Shown piece by piece: positions 53,701-63,370 of a stretch of DNA of 64,000 bases. Position 1 is the first letter of the stretch; each line of letters starts with the position of its first letter. The notes below the pieces were generated by a model. It was not told where the DNA came from, made no database searches, and was given only the letters and a program-made list of their open reading frames with translations. Position numbers and translations under genes: made by a program. Source of the stretch: Amphiura filiformis (taxonomy: Eukaryota > Echinodermata > Ophiuroidea > Amphilepidida > Amphiuridae); assembly GCF_039555335.1 (NCBI RefSeq), contig NC_092646.1, positions 24,120,893 through 24,184,892 on the forward strand, read 5' to 3'.

Positions 53701-56700
53701 TTTGGAAGGTCATTTCGGGGTCACCAGGGTCATCTGAGGTCAAATTAGTAAGAACTGTCGTATGGTCATGCAACTTGGTGGGTACAGTCAACATTTAAAA
53801 CCAAATATTTGGAAGGTAATTTCGGAGTCACCAGGGGTCATCTGAGGACAAATTAGTAAAAACTTGTATGGGCATGAAACTTGATGGGTACAGTCAACAT
53901 TTAAAGCCAAATTTTTTGGAAGGTCATTTCGAGGCCACCATGGGTCATCTGAGGTCTAATTAGTAAAACCTGTCGATGGGCATGAAACTTAGCACGAGGG
54001 GTACAGTCAACATTTAGAGCCAAAATTTTAGAAGGTCATTTCAGGGCCACCAGGGGTCATCTGAGGTCATATTAGTAAAAACTGTTGCATGGGCATGAAA
54101 CTTGGTGGGTACAGTTACCATCGGCTAGATAATCGTGCCCAGCCGATAACCGCCAAATTCATTTACCTCTCTACCAACAGTTATCGCAAAAGCAGGCGGT
54201 CACAAAAGCAGGCGAGACTCGTGGTTCGAGAACCGCCTTGTCTTTCCTTTCCTTTCCTTTCCTTTCTAGTACTTCCTATAGCAGCTCATTTGAGCTAAAC
54301 TGGAAGTCCTCTGGAACTTAGAGGAGGTGATTATACAGATATCAGAACCAGGGATGGTCCCCCTTCTCTTTCGAATAGCTCTGACACTTAACGTGCACAG
54401 GATTTGACTCTTCCTGTACACGGGACCACCAGCTTTATGTAACTTTCCGAACCTCGATACACCGTTCATACACTACATATATCTGCATGTGCTACGTAGT
54501 GTATGGGGGCGAGAGGAATTCTACAATTATATTCTATACTGCTTCGAAGCAGAGACTGCTTCACACTTTCAGGGGATAGGTTAATGAATTCTTACCAAAG
54601 GCAAGCCCAAGGCTTGAACCCACGCAGAATGTATTATCCCGGCCGACGGCTCAGCGCCTTAGACCGCTCAGCCATCTCGCCCTCCCTGGCTTTCAAAGAT
54701 GAAATAACCACTTGACACAGTAATGGCACCATACAATTCAAACTGAGTCTCACCACACTGTATCACATGGCTGGTAACCACCCAGCTATTAATTACAGTG
54801 GGTACATTAATGACGATTGTATTAATATGCACTTTGACGTATCTATTTGTTACTTTTGCAGTGTGAGACGTGGTGCTGAAGAGCTGCAGCTTGCGTTAGC
54901 TGATATTGTGGTGCCTATTTTCTGTTCTACACATATCAGTGCTGATGAGGAACAAAGACAGAAATTAGATAAGGTAAGCGATGGTCTAAACCAAAAAGGG
55001 TATTTTATGGGAGTACGGGGGAAGTGTGTCCAGCAATATGCGATGCAATCAAGCTAAATAAGACTTGATGTCAATCAAAAACAAAATTCAGTAGGCACCA
55101 TTCTACATCTTCATAGGCACCCCAATTTGTTGAACTTTACGCTCAACACTGTACACACAACCGTTACGACCAACCGATTCATTTTCATGTCATGGTCCCC
55201 ACATTAGGAACCATATGCCAGATCACATCAAACTTCTCTGAGACACATTCAAGAAACTGTTAAAATTTCATATTTTCATAATATCCTACAACCAATAACA
55301 TTTTTGCTTTAAATTACTGCAGCATTATATTTTACATGTATTGTTTTCTTAAAATGATTATTATATGTGTACATCCATATCAAAACGATGCACTTGTCGG
55401 CTGCTACATGTATCTCATTTCACATAATAGCTAGGAACAAATACCAGACTCATCTCAAGTGGAGGTCACTTCAAATCATCCCTAATAAGTCACATGGTTT
55501 GGGAATATATAGAACATTCCTTAACCATGTGACTTGGTGATGATTTGAACTGATCTCTGCTTGAGATGAGTGTGGTATTTATTCCTAGCTATTATGTGAA
55601 ATGAGACATATGTAGCAGCCGACAAGTGCATCGCTTTTGATATGGATGTACACATATTTCTTTGCTTATGTACATAGTTTTTAGTACCTACTAAGGTCCT
55701 TAAAGTGGAAATTCATTTTGGTTTTGGCACTCTGTAAGTGCCAGTGATTGATTAAGGGGTACTACACCCTGTGGTAAATTTGTGACTATTTTGCATTTTT
55801 CTCAAAAATAATAACACATTGGTAACAAAAGTAATGTATATTATTGGGGCAAGGAATCCAATTAGTACACTGAAATTTCAGCGACTCAAGACAAGCGGTT
55901 CAGTATATATGATAGGAAACGAGGTACATCCTAGCGGTACCTTATTTCTTATCATAAATAATCTAACCGCTTGTCTTGGGTCACTGAAATTCCAGTGTAG
56001 TAATTGGATTCCTTGCCCCTATAATATACATAACTTTTGTTACCACTGTGTTCATAGTTTTTGAGAAAAATGCAAAAATAGACAGAAATTTATCGAGGGG
56101 TGTAGTACCCCCTTAATTGATTAAGATCTCATGATGTGAGATGGGTTTTTTTAATGGTACCTTTTTTTCCTTGCATTGCTTACAGGTGCTGAATTTATGG
56201 AAGACCAACAATTACTTTGCTGACAATGTGATCAAGGATTTGGAGAGCCCTGCCACATCTCTATCTGCATTCCAAGTAAGTCTCAGTGGTCCGATTTCTC
56301 GAAGCTTGGCTAGTGGTCAAGCTTCCTAAGCCATTTAAGCCCAAGTAGTCATGTATACCAGTGCTTACAATTTCACATAGTACATCATCTAGAAAGATAA
56401 ATCAATAAAATGGATCCACATTGGTAGGACTAGCCTTGACACAGGAAATAATGCATTGCTACTTGTACTGGGTGCAGCCATGTTGATGTGTGCTATAACG
56501 TCCATTGTTCATGATAAAAAAAAAAAAGTCTAGGGCAGGGCCTATTTTAGGATCGGTTGGGTTACACCATATAGCAATTTATGTTAGACCTTAAATTCCA
56601 CACAAATGATGGCTGTGCTAAAATCATAAGATTTGTATTGTATTTCATTTCATTTCAGGCATCTCAAATAGAAGATTCCAAAGTCGCTGTTCAAAAGATA

Positions 56701-59700
56701 CAAACGGACATCAACACCAAAATGCAGAATCTACAGAAACAACATGATGAATTTGTTGCCCACATGGAGAAAATCTTGCTGCAAAATCAGCAGCAAATAC
56801 AGCAGCATCAGCAGCAGCAGCAACAAGGTAGGGATTTAATGAGAGTATCTTAGATCAAAGCCGTAATGTACAATCTTTTACAATGAATTTGTCAGTCGCA
56901 ACACATAGTGTCATATATGAAGGAGAGAACAATGTGTTTGAAGAATATGTTACTAATAACGAAGTCAATACTCCTCCACTGTTCTCGCTCAGTGGCCCGA
57001 TTCCATTTGAAATTGAAGTTTAAGGTTCAAACTCTTAAACTACAATCCCGGCCATAAGTCGTTCGAACACTTGTGTAAAAGTTTGATTGTTTTGACTGGT
57101 ATTTTAGTTATAATTAACATACTGAAATTTAACTTTCTTTGATGTAAAGTTTTAAACCGTTCCTACTACTACAACCCTCCCCCTTCCCCACCAATCAATG
57201 TTGGATGTCTCTAAGGGCTCATATTGAAATTCCCTTACACAGGAAGGTGTGCGCTATCCTGCAGCTTTCCTGTGCTAGCCTTCTTTTGTTAAAATCCTGG
57301 GCAGGGTGTATCACTGATGCATATAATCCATCCGTTTTATGACCGAGCTTTCCTGAAGCGCGCACTTAGCGTGGGGAATCCTGCCTTCTTTCTGTGTGAA
57401 AACGTGGTAGGGTATTTCAATATGAGCCCTAAGGGTGCATGGCCAAATAAACAACTACCAACATTGATCGGGGGGAATGGGGGGCATATTTGCAGCACTC
57501 ATGTTAAAGTGTTTGAACAATTTTGACCGGGATTGTAGATCTTTAATAGTTAAAAAGGAATAACTGTTATTGAATATAGCTGGCTCTAAACCTTTGTTAC
57601 TATGTGAAACAGAAATTTGGAAAAATCACTCAACTCCACTATGTGTTGCGACCGACGAATTGGGTTAATTTTTTTCAAACCTGATTTTTGGCATATTTGT
57701 AGTACACATGTCCCAACTTACACCTAATTGGAATCAGCCAAATTCATTGTGCATGTAGAACAAGAGAAATTTTGAATTGAAGTCTTATTAAGATTTTAAA
57801 TTCCCCATAGAACCACAGTTAATCAGCCAAGATAATAAGTGGGATAATTTATCCCACTTATACCACTACGCCGAAAAGTAGAGCCATGTTATCAGTGATA
57901 TAGCCTACTTGACCTGCCTGGTCTATATTGTGACTGATAAAGAAAGTAGATAAAGTATAGGACTTGAATTAATACTTTGATGCTTTTGGGAAGATGTTAC
58001 AGGCCAATTCTTTGATATTAATCCGCAATGATATAAGGCCCGTCAATTACGAGCTGATCAAACTATAGCTTTAAAATTCCTGACAGTTGTTAGTAATATA
58101 TTATAGAGACATTGCGATTTCCAAACGTAGACATCGGACGACGTTGATCTATTCAAAACCACTCTCCTGTATCGAAGCGAGGTCACGTATTTAGCTATTT
58201 TTGAAGATATTCCACGTGCGAAATCGGCGTAGGTACATTGTTGAAAATTCACAAAATTTGTCCATTTCCCAATATATTAAAGACAGTCAAAGATAATGAA
58301 CATATGAAGGAAAGTCTAATTATTATTATGATCCTTTTTGTTTGTAACAAATCATTATAATAAAGGTACTAGCGATGTGTTAAAAAGGGACTAAATTTAA
58401 ACGCAATATTCACATGCAGAGATTGCCCATTGAAATGTGTGTGATACTTTGCGTTAAAAAAATTACATTGCGATTTGCATTTTGGATTCCAACGTAGAAT
58501 AAAAACGCAGATGCTACGTTGAAATATGCTGATTTTACCTCATGTCTAAGTCCATGCAACGCACCCAATTTTCAGGACGAATAAGTCTCATTTTGAAAAT
58601 AAAGTCATGATGTATGTATGTAGTGATCTTTAATCTACCAAAATATATGTTTTGGGGCAACTATATTATTTGGGGAGCACAAAAAACAATTAGGTTTAAT
58701 CAGCATGAAGGTCAAAATTTTAATCAAAATCAAAAGCGGTCTGTTTGAATTTAGGCAGAGTCTCAGCTCACTGTTATTTTTCAATCACTGTGCCCTCTAT
58801 CGACTTAGGTTAGAAGCTGTTAGATATTGAGCAAATATTATAGTCTTTATTCTGACTTTCTTGTTCTCCATCGTGACGAATGAGCACAATCCAGTCTGGA
58901 ACAGAGGCTAGCCATATTCAACACCAGACATGTACGCGAAAACGCGCTGAAAACGTGACGTGCCACGTACACGCTTGAAAAATCGCAATGTCTCTATTAT
59001 TTCATAATTTTTACAAAAGAATTAACAAAATTAGAATTTCACCAAAGATGAATAGAGTGTAATACTCTTTGCTTTCCACAGTCGCTGTAACATCTCAGCA
59101 ACAGCCACAGCAGCAGCAGATTGTGACAGTGCAATCTACAGTGACAGTTCCTCCACCACAACAGGTTTTGGTCGTCACCAGTGCCCCACCCCCTCCAGCT
59201 GTAGTAGTTGCATCAGCACCATCGGTAACTGTGCCTACCGTGAGCGTACAGCAACACCCAGCGGCTGTTGTGTCAGCGCCGACTAGTGTGGCTGTACCAC
59301 CACAAGGTATGTTTTATTAGTTCAAAGGTCAACATTTAAAGGCTGATATGAAAAAAACTTTTGTCACATGAACAGTTCAAATCCAGTTTGCAACTATTAT
59401 TGATGTTTTCAGCATCTTGCATCCTATACCTTTGTACATAACCTAGCTTGCCGATTAGTTCACCACTCGGACTGTAGCCGCATTGGCATATTTCTGTAGG
59501 CTATTTATTTTGAAAACATAAAAATGATAAAATTGGATGAATTTTTCTCATGATATAATTTTAGGCATGACAAATTTAGGCGGAATTCAGCATGGTTAAT
59601 GTTTCCTTACATTGACCTATACACAAAAGGAATATATTCGTTAGATGTTATTTTCACGTTAGCAGCTTGGAACGTGAAAAGCGCAAAAATAAATGTCGCA

Positions 59701-62700
59701 CAGAAATAAACAATATTCAGTGTTTCCCAGCAAACGCTTTTCGATATTAATCCCAAAACTTAGAAAAGGTTGCCAGAAAATGGTTACATGTTGGATTATA
59801 TAAAGGGTATAAAAAGTTTTCATAACATTCCAAAATATTTTACTCTAACATAATGATTCTGACATAAGGCCAAAAAAAATATGTTTGTTTGTCCATAGCG
59901 GCTTATGAAACAGTTGGGTCGGTAGGTCGGATTTTTTTTTTTTACAGATAATTGCACTTGAAACTGACAATTTGAAGACTGGTAAATAAGTCAAAACACA
60001 CATCACTTTACTGGTTGAACTCTTGAATAGTTCTGCATGTTATACTGTTCATTATATTTTCTTTACATTTTCTTTCTTTAAATTTATACTAACCACTGTT
60101 TTACTAGCACATTCAACGCAAATTTAAAAAAAAAAATTTTGGCCTAATGATTCTAACATAATGATAAACTTGTCTATTAATGGTTTGTCAGTGTGTTATG
60201 TTGTGATCACTTTTCATATATGCTTGCATCTACAGGTCCACCACCATTTTCTGGGATGCCTCCTACTCAGCTCCTCACAGGTATTATATGATGGGCTAGT
60301 GTGTAGAATTATCTAACAGCATTTCTGATTGGTTGATAACTTGAAATGCTCATTTCAATTGCCAATCATGACTGGGCTTTAAACTATTTATGGTCAAACT
60401 TGCATTTGCAGATGATCTGATTAATACACTCCTTGATTGGTTCAAAATGGGACACAATGTTCATTGTGGCCAATCGGCAGGTAGTTCTCATGGGGTTAAG
60501 CAACTGTTTCCGTGATATTTGTACAAGCCAAACACGCTATCCGATTTGGTACACAATCTTGACTGCCACTTTTTCTCAAGTGAGAAGTCTGAAAATGAAA
60601 AACATGTGATTGTCCAATGTGATTCCCAGATCTTGGGCTGTTCTGGTTGAAACCCCTATACCTGTATGAAAGACATGACCTTAATCTCCTACACAGGGGG
60701 GTGAAGATTTTAAATGGAATCATCCACTATGTAAGGTAACCTGATTTGAATTTCACATTCCCTGTGTGAAAGATTAAGGTCATGTCTGCTGGGTGTATGG
60801 ATTTTAGCTGGAATAGTCTAGTGCTTCCAGTGACTGAATTTTGAAATTAAAAAAAAAGCCATTTGGACAAATTACCAAAACAAACTAAAGACAGGGATTT
60901 ACAAAGAGGAGCTAAAAATCTCTCTCAGATGTGGAGCTATAAGGATAGCTGATGAAGAGCAAATAGGCTATTCCAGTTGAAATCCATACACCCCTTACAG
61001 AAGACATGTCTTTAATCTTCCACACAGGGAGTGTGAATTTCAAATGGGGTTACCTGAATGGGTGACTCCATTTGAAATCTACACCCCCTGTGTGGGAGTT
61101 TAAGGTCATGTTTTCCATAGGGGTATATGGATTTTAACTGGAAAAGCCCATTTTGGAGCAGACGACACTGAATGGGTGAATCCATTTGAAATTCACACTC
61201 CCTGTGTGGAAAATTAAAGTCATGTCTTCCATAGGGGGTGTATGGATTTCAACTGGAATAACCCATTTTGGAGCAGACAACATTGAATGGGTGGCTCCAT
61301 TTGAAATTCACACTCCCTGTGTGGGAGATGAAGGTCATGTCTTCCATAGGGGGTGTATGGATTTCAACTGGAAAAACCTATTTTGGAGCAGACGACACTG
61401 AATGGGTGGCTCCATTTGAAAGTTGCACTCTCTGCGTGGAAGATTAAGGTCATGTCTTCCATAAGGGTGTGTGGATTTTAACTGGAATAGCCCATTGTCT
61501 CTCAATCCTGCTTTTACAGACAGCCTGTGTGATTCATCCTTGGTATCGCAAAGAAACGTCAGAACTTTTAAATTTTTGTTTTCTTATTTTTTGTCTAGGT
61601 CCACCACCACCACCAGGCCAGCCACCCGAACACTTTTTGCCCAAATTTGATCCAAGTGTACCACCCCCAGGATTTCCCAACCTGAACATGCCTCCTCCTC
61701 CTTTCCAACCAGGTAAGTTGATATTTTATATTCTATCAGTAGCGAAAAAAGGAAAAATATTTATCTGGAAAGAGGTTCTTTCATCGTGGTCCCAAATAAA
61801 AAAGAAACACACTCCTGATTGCTAGTGATGTTGAGACACCTCCAATGACGCCACAGGAGTTGATGACATCACATACAATGTTGCACCCCCTTTTGTCTTG
61901 GGCATCACAAGGTTGCCAGACTGGGTCAAGTTAAACCCCTTTGTTTACATCACTAGCAACTAAATATCTTCAGAGCAATAACAACTGCGCATGCAGACGA
62001 CACCGGTTGCGCTTTGAAAGTGCTCTGTTGAATATAAAATTGAGTATAATCTAAGGCTGAATCAACTCCCACTGTCAGTGGTTGGTTAGAAGCGTGTAAA
62101 AGGAAGTTTAATTCATCTGGTGCCTTCAGCAGAGAAAAAGAATCCCAGAAGATGGCAAAAAATTCAGGTAGTTTTAGAAGGCAAAAGGCACTTTTTAAGG
62201 CATTGTTGTTGACATGGTGCTTTCAGGAAAGAATGTTTCCTATTAATTACTAAGAAATAACTTTTGATATGGTTTGTATGTTTGAAGGGGCAAAATTAAC
62301 CGTAGGTCACACTTTTTTACCCTGAATTTAGAAATTTCAATCATCTCGACATACTTTTAATAAATCGTTTCCGAGTTTGATTGACAAGTGATGTCAGATG
62401 CAAACTGCTATTTTAAATTAAGTTTAGCACACCTCTTCATATCAACTGCTCAGTGCCAAAAGTGGTTAAGTGTAAAACTGTAATAGCTCCCATGTGTTAG
62501 ATAAGGCTGGCATTTTCGGTCGGGTTTTTAAGTTTTTTATTTTTTCGGTTTTGTAGTGTCCCTGGACCTAGACCTAAATGCTAGGATCATTCATGGTTGA
62601 CCTAAAAAAAAAATTTTCAAGATGTTTTGTATTTTTAATATGAAAATTGATAATTTGTATTCATGTCATACTCTATTAATGATTTGAATGAATGCATTTT

Positions 62701-63370
62701 GAAATCATTAATAGAGTATGACATGAATACAAAATATCGATTTTATATTTTTTTTTTTTTTTTTTTTTTTTTGCAATTTGGTACCCGTTACCCACCCAAA
62801 AATGCGGCGGGTACCGGGTACAAAATTACCCGAAAATGCCAGGCCTAGTGTTAGATGAGTACAATATACTGTGTGTAAATTGCCCAAATGTTCACATGGC
62901 AGCTATTGCACTTACCCACTTCTGGCACTGAGCAGTTGATATGAAGAGGTGTGCTAAACTTCTATGATATAATCAGAGATGGAATTAAAAATAGCAGTTT
63001 GCATCTGACATCACTTGTCAATCAAACTCGGAAACGATTTATTAAAAGTATGTTGAGATGATTGAAATGTCTAAATTCAGGGTAAAAAAGTGTGACCTAC
63101 GGTTAATTTTGCCTGAGCTGTTTATGAAATTCAATTAATAAGTCCAACGGTTTTCCACCAGTTGGTCATGAGCTCAAGACTGTCCCGCAAAAAGGTGAGA
63201 CATGCATGTGACACACAAATGGATATGGGATATTCCTCTAGAACCAAAGTTAAATAGATACATGTTCTATTTGGATCAAGAAATTAACAAGTTTTTGACG
63301 TATTTTGCATGTTTTGCAGCATTTTATCACGGGCCTGATAATAGTGACCAATATCACCACAGTGGTAATG
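41618..63370 (+). CDS. CHERP: CHERP gene (SURP and CID domain splicing factor), 5' part, continues past the window
   Basis: Exons at 41618-41717, 43713-43883, 44844-45037, 45848-45979, 48184-48321, 48472-48623, 54862-54973, 56186-56275, 56659-56827, 59082-59306, 60236-60280 and 61599-61712 join in frame; 63162-63194 and 63320-63370 probably continue it. The product has a SURP module (LANFVARNGPDFEHM), a Gln-rich coiled segment, an RPR/CID domain (SCTKDAIS, KLHLIYLINDVLHH, VVPIFCSTHISADEE) and Gln- and Pro-rich exons. CHERP is a nuclear U2 snRNP-associated SR-related protein first described through calcium homeostasis. The Arg/Ser-rich region and G-patch expected at the C-terminus are not in view. 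Nine extra copies of one exon follow 45848-45979. Assignment comes from recalled family resemblance. Confidence 0.9.
42565..42665. repeat. Fold-back hairpin in CHERP intron 1
   Basis: AACTCAGTCCTCAA near 42583 and TTGAGGACTGAGTT near 42648 form a 14-bp perfect stem with further pairing (TGATAGTCA / TGACTATCA) inside. Confidence 0.75.
42660..43340. other. GATCGG/CCGATC-dense CpG-rich stretch in CHERP intron 1
   Basis: Unlike its AT-rich surroundings, this stretch contains many CCGATC, GATCGG, CGATCG and GCGATGC words. Only short open frames and no recognised protein. Could be an intronic regulatory segment or an old element. Confidence 0.35.
43713..43883 (+). CDS. CHERP: CHERP exon encoding the SURP (SWAP) domain
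   Basis: Encodes DNELRTIIDKLANFVARNGP, then KFNFLFGGEYYNYYSYK. This is the SURP motif with its conserved FVARNGPxFE and FLxGxxYxYY elements, used for protein contacts in splicing complexes. Acceptor is tatttcag; donor A|gtaagt, phase 1. Confidence 0.92.
44844..45037 (+). CDS. CHERP: CHERP exon, Gln-rich then Pro-rich
   Basis: Follows acceptor taccaacag and encodes QQQTKQKLVQQQAIIQEV, then QQPPPPPQAPPTVV and ends VVAQTP before gtgagt. Both joins hold the frame. It corresponds to the low-complexity linker between the SURP and CID domains. Confidence 0.85.
45485..45699. mobile_element. hAT-like MITE with perfect 8-bp target duplication
   Basis: Left end CAGGGTTGTAGC, right end GCTACAACCCTG, flanked by ATCTCTTC at 45477-45484 and 45700-45707. 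215 bases, interior with GCTGGTCGG-type repeats. Confidence 0.92.
45848..45979 (+). CDS. CHERP: CHERP exon with predicted helical segment, parent of the 146-bp array
   Basis: A 44-codon, phase 0-0 exon. It starts ITQPPPSAIQHAQ and then encodes LVMQKQEIKRQIAQSEENLK and KQHEVLMKSQQ, a charged, probably coiled-coil helix upstream of the CID domain. Acceptor is tttactcag, donor CAG|gtaggt. Its last 31 codons and the following 53 bases are repeated nine times downstream. Confidence 0.88.
46027..47300 (+). repeat. CHERP: Tandem array of nine 146-bp exon-plus-intron units in CHERP
   Basis: Nine copies of the last 31 codons of the preceding exon lie at 46033-46125 and then every 146 bases to 47201-47293. 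Each starts after the in-frame acceptor candidate ttgacaag and ends with the donor CAG|gtaggt. Each exon copy is 93 nt and phase 0-0, so any number could be included without changing frame; inclusion of all would add 279 residues. Differences from the parent are CTA to CTT, GTC to GTG, AGG to AGA, CTG to CTC or CTA, and CAG to CAA, all synonymous. The 53-base intron copies are identical but lack a pyrimidine tract, so splicing efficiency is doubtful. Confidence 0.93.
48184..48321 (+). CDS. CHERP: CHERP exon leading into the CID domain
   Basis: Encodes DQIDAALVQGREGKLQDMAT, then IADFDGKLQTISESCTKDAIS. The last part matches the CHERP sequence before its RPR/CID helices. 46 codons, phase 0-0; acceptor ttttttcag, donor TCA|gtaagt. 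Confidence 0.92.
48472..48623 (+). CDS. CHERP: CHERP exon, first half of the CID (RPR) domain
   Basis: Encodes AGKQWIFSTSKSPEHCQLVA, then KLHLIYLINDVLHH, the diagnostic helix of CTD-interacting (RPR) domains. Ends in phase 2 with donor gtaggt; TG plus T of the next exon makes Cys. A MITE begins four bases after the exon border. Confidence 0.93.
48627..48832. mobile_element. MITE starting four bases after a CHERP splice donor
   Basis: Left arm GTTATGCCTATGAGAACTAC, right arm GTAGTACTCAGGGGGTTATG region, with internal inverted ATTGGTC/GACCAAT words. A divergent relative ends near 60500 (GGCAGGTAGTTCTCATGGGG). Confidence 0.7.
49292..49422. repeat. Fold-back element with about 32-base arms
   Basis: AGCCTTTTCGAGATATGGCG and CGCCATATCTCGAAAAGGCT pair perfectly at the two ends. 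Confidence 0.82.
49895..50160 (+). mobile_element. Probable SINE/LINE-tail fragment
   Basis: Contains AAGTGTCTTGCCCAAGGGCA, then GGGTTCAAACCAACAACC, words I recall from widely spread metazoan SINE and LINE 3' regions. No internal promoter identified here. Confidence 0.4.
50280..50505. repeat. Palindromic CTTCCACAGGGGGA-family element
   Basis: Several inverted and direct copies of ATATCTTCCACAGGGGGAGT and its relatives; kin of the 12231 family. Confidence 0.6.
50858..51112. repeat. Fold-back element with an internal duplication
   Basis: GCATATATGCC...GAGTGTTTTTT at the left is matched inversely by AAAAAACACT...GGCATATGC at the right. The interior holds two copies of a 70-base block starting CAGACACCCT. 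Confidence 0.6.
51180..51252 (+). repeat. (TTTG)n microsatellite
   Basis: Tandem TTTG/TTTTG units. Confidence 0.8.
51477..54241 (+). mobile_element. Helentron/HINE-like element, family D, 2.77 kb, in a CHERP intron
   Basis: Subterminal inverted repeats GTCTCGCCTG (51478) and CAGGCGAGAC (near 54209) are perfect. A (TG)n run follows the head. Next come tandem units with GGAGATCCGTATGGGGTACA, two about 250-base repeats with GAGGTCAAAGGTCACATACA, and about ten 110-base units with GGGCATGAAACTTGGTGGGT. The tail has an AGGCGGT...ACCGCCT stem. Flanks are T/C-rich on both sides. No transposase seen. Structure matches non-autonomous Helentrons; class inferred. Confidence 0.75.
51566..51842. mobile_element. 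MITE nested in the family D element
   Basis: GTAAATGCCTCCAACTGTGG at the left and inverted CCTCCACACTTGGCGGCATT at the right, with GTGTGTG on both flanks as expected from insertion into the (TG)n run. Confidence 0.7.
54242..54683 (-). mobile_element. tRNA-Leu-derived SINE with (AAAGG)n tail
   Basis: On the minus strand the head has an A box like tRNA-Leu (TGGCTGAGCGGTCTAAGGC, near 54658-54676) and a B box GGGTTCAAGCC near 54613-54623. A tRNA-unrelated body follows, with an (AAAGG)n tail at 54242-54267. The anticodon arm is not convincing as a functional tRNA. Confidence 0.72.
54862..54973 (+). CDS. CHERP: CHERP exon, middle of the CID domain
   Basis: Encodes VRRGAEELQLALADIVVPIF, then CSTHISADEEQRQKLDK, the counterpart of the vertebrate stretch around VVVPIYCTS. 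Acceptor is acttttgcag, donor AAG|gtaagc. The 6.2-kb intron before it holds the Helentron-like element and a SINE. Confidence 0.92.
55363..55657. mobile_element. Fold-back element with about 140-base arms
   Basis: ATATGTGTACATCCATATCA and its reverse complement mark the ends. The arms run almost continuously to a short centre near 55505 (AACCATGTGACTTGG / CACATGGTTT). Confidence 0.88.
55752..56116. mobile_element. TTAA MITE, copy 2 (piggyBac-like)
   Basis: TTAAGGGGTACTACACCC left, GGGTGTAGTACCCCCTTAA right. Inverted arms of about 170 bases meet near 55930. Lies in the CHERP intron before exon 56186. Confidence 0.88.
56186..56275 (+). CDS. CHERP: CHERP exon, end of the CID domain
   Basis: Encodes VLNLWKTNNYFADNVIKDLE and SPATSLSAFQ, matching the final CID helices (LWEKNGYF in vertebrates). 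30 codons, phase 0-0; acceptor gcttacag, donor CAA|gtaagt. Confidence 0.9.
56659..56827 (+). CDS. CHERP: CHERP exon, coiled coil then polyglutamine
   Basis: Encodes ASQIEDSKVAVQKIQTDINT, then KQHDEFVAHMEKILL and a Gln/His run. Vertebrate CHERP has an equivalent KTQHEEFV segment followed by polyglutamine. Ends in phase 1 before gtaggg. Confidence 0.88.
56895..57665. repeat. Element with TIR around CGCAACACATAGTG
   Basis: The left GTCAGTCGCAACACATAGTG is matched inversely by CACTATGTGTTGCGACCGAC near 57641. The 57214-57430 element is nested inside. Confidence 0.6.
57214..57430. mobile_element. About 205-bp dispersed element, copy 2
   Basis: Begins AGGGCTCATATTGAAAT and ends ATTTCAATATGAGCCCT, so it has inverted ends. 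Second copy of the element at 10815-11020, in a CHERP intron. Confidence 0.8.
58100..59000. mobile_element. About 900-bp MITE-like element just upstream of CHERP exon 59082
   Basis: TTATAGAGACATTGCGATTT at the left and AAATCGCAATGTCTCTATTA at the right are inverted. The flanking TA dinucleotides would suit a Tc1/mariner-type target. No transposase frame. Confidence 0.72.
59082..59306 (+). CDS. CHERP: CHERP exon, Gln/Pro/Val-rich linker
   Basis: Encodes AVTSQQQPQQQQIVTVQSTV, then repeated VPPPQQ and APPPPAVVVA-like segments to VPPQ. Phase 1-1, acceptor tttccacag, donor CAAG|gtatgt. Low complexity, so family support comes from frame continuity with its neighbours. Confidence 0.8.
60236..60280 (+). 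CDS. CHERP: CHERP small proline-rich exon
   Basis: A 45-nt phase 1-1 exon encoding GPPPFSGMPPTQLLT across its joins, with acceptor catctacag and donor ACAG|gtatta. It starts with the same bases as the exon at 61599, suggesting an old duplication of symmetrical proline-rich exons. Confidence 0.7.
60640..61500. repeat. Cluster of palindromic CCATACACCCC-family units
   Basis: Several about 75- to 115-base units repeat GATTAAGGTCATGTCTTCCA and GTATGGATTTCAACTGGAA, in direct and inverted arrangement, between two CHERP proline-rich exons. Apparent ORFs here are repeat-derived. Confidence 0.75.
61599..61712 (+). CDS. CHERP: CHERP proline-rich exon
   Basis: Encodes GPPPPPGQPPEHFLPKFDPS, then VPPPGFPNLNMPPPPFQP. 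Phase 1-1, acceptor tttttgtctag, donor CCAG|gtaagt. Resembles the proline-rich middle of CHERP. Confidence 0.85.
62289..63113. mobile_element. Long fold-back element with about 230-base arms and nested insert
   Basis: Starts GGCAAAATTAACCGTAGGTC and ends with its reverse complement. The arms are interrupted near 62507-62845 by a second inverted-repeat element whose ends share GGCATTTTCGG / CCGAAAATGCC. That insert holds a perfect 32-bp stem at 62654-62685 and 62702-62733 and a long T tract. Confidence 0.85.
63162..63194 (+). CDS. CHERP: Possible CHERP micro-exon
   Basis: A 33-nt open segment between acceptor gttttccaccag and donor AAAG|gtgaga fits phase 1-1 and would encode VGHELKTVPQK. It is short, so the support is only frame and splice signals. 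Confidence 0.4.
63320..63370 (+). CDS. CHERP: Probable CHERP His/Gln-rich exon
   Basis: A 51-nt phase 1-1 segment between acceptor catgttttgcag and donor AATG|gtaggc encodes FYHGPDNSDQYHHSGN. Phase agrees with the preceding exons, and composition fits the His/Pro-rich middle of CHERP. Confidence 0.55.

Noticed and set aside
54613..54683. Functional tRNA-Leu gene
   Set aside because: A- and B-box words are present but the arms do not form a convincing cloverleaf, and the sequence continues into a SINE body and tail.
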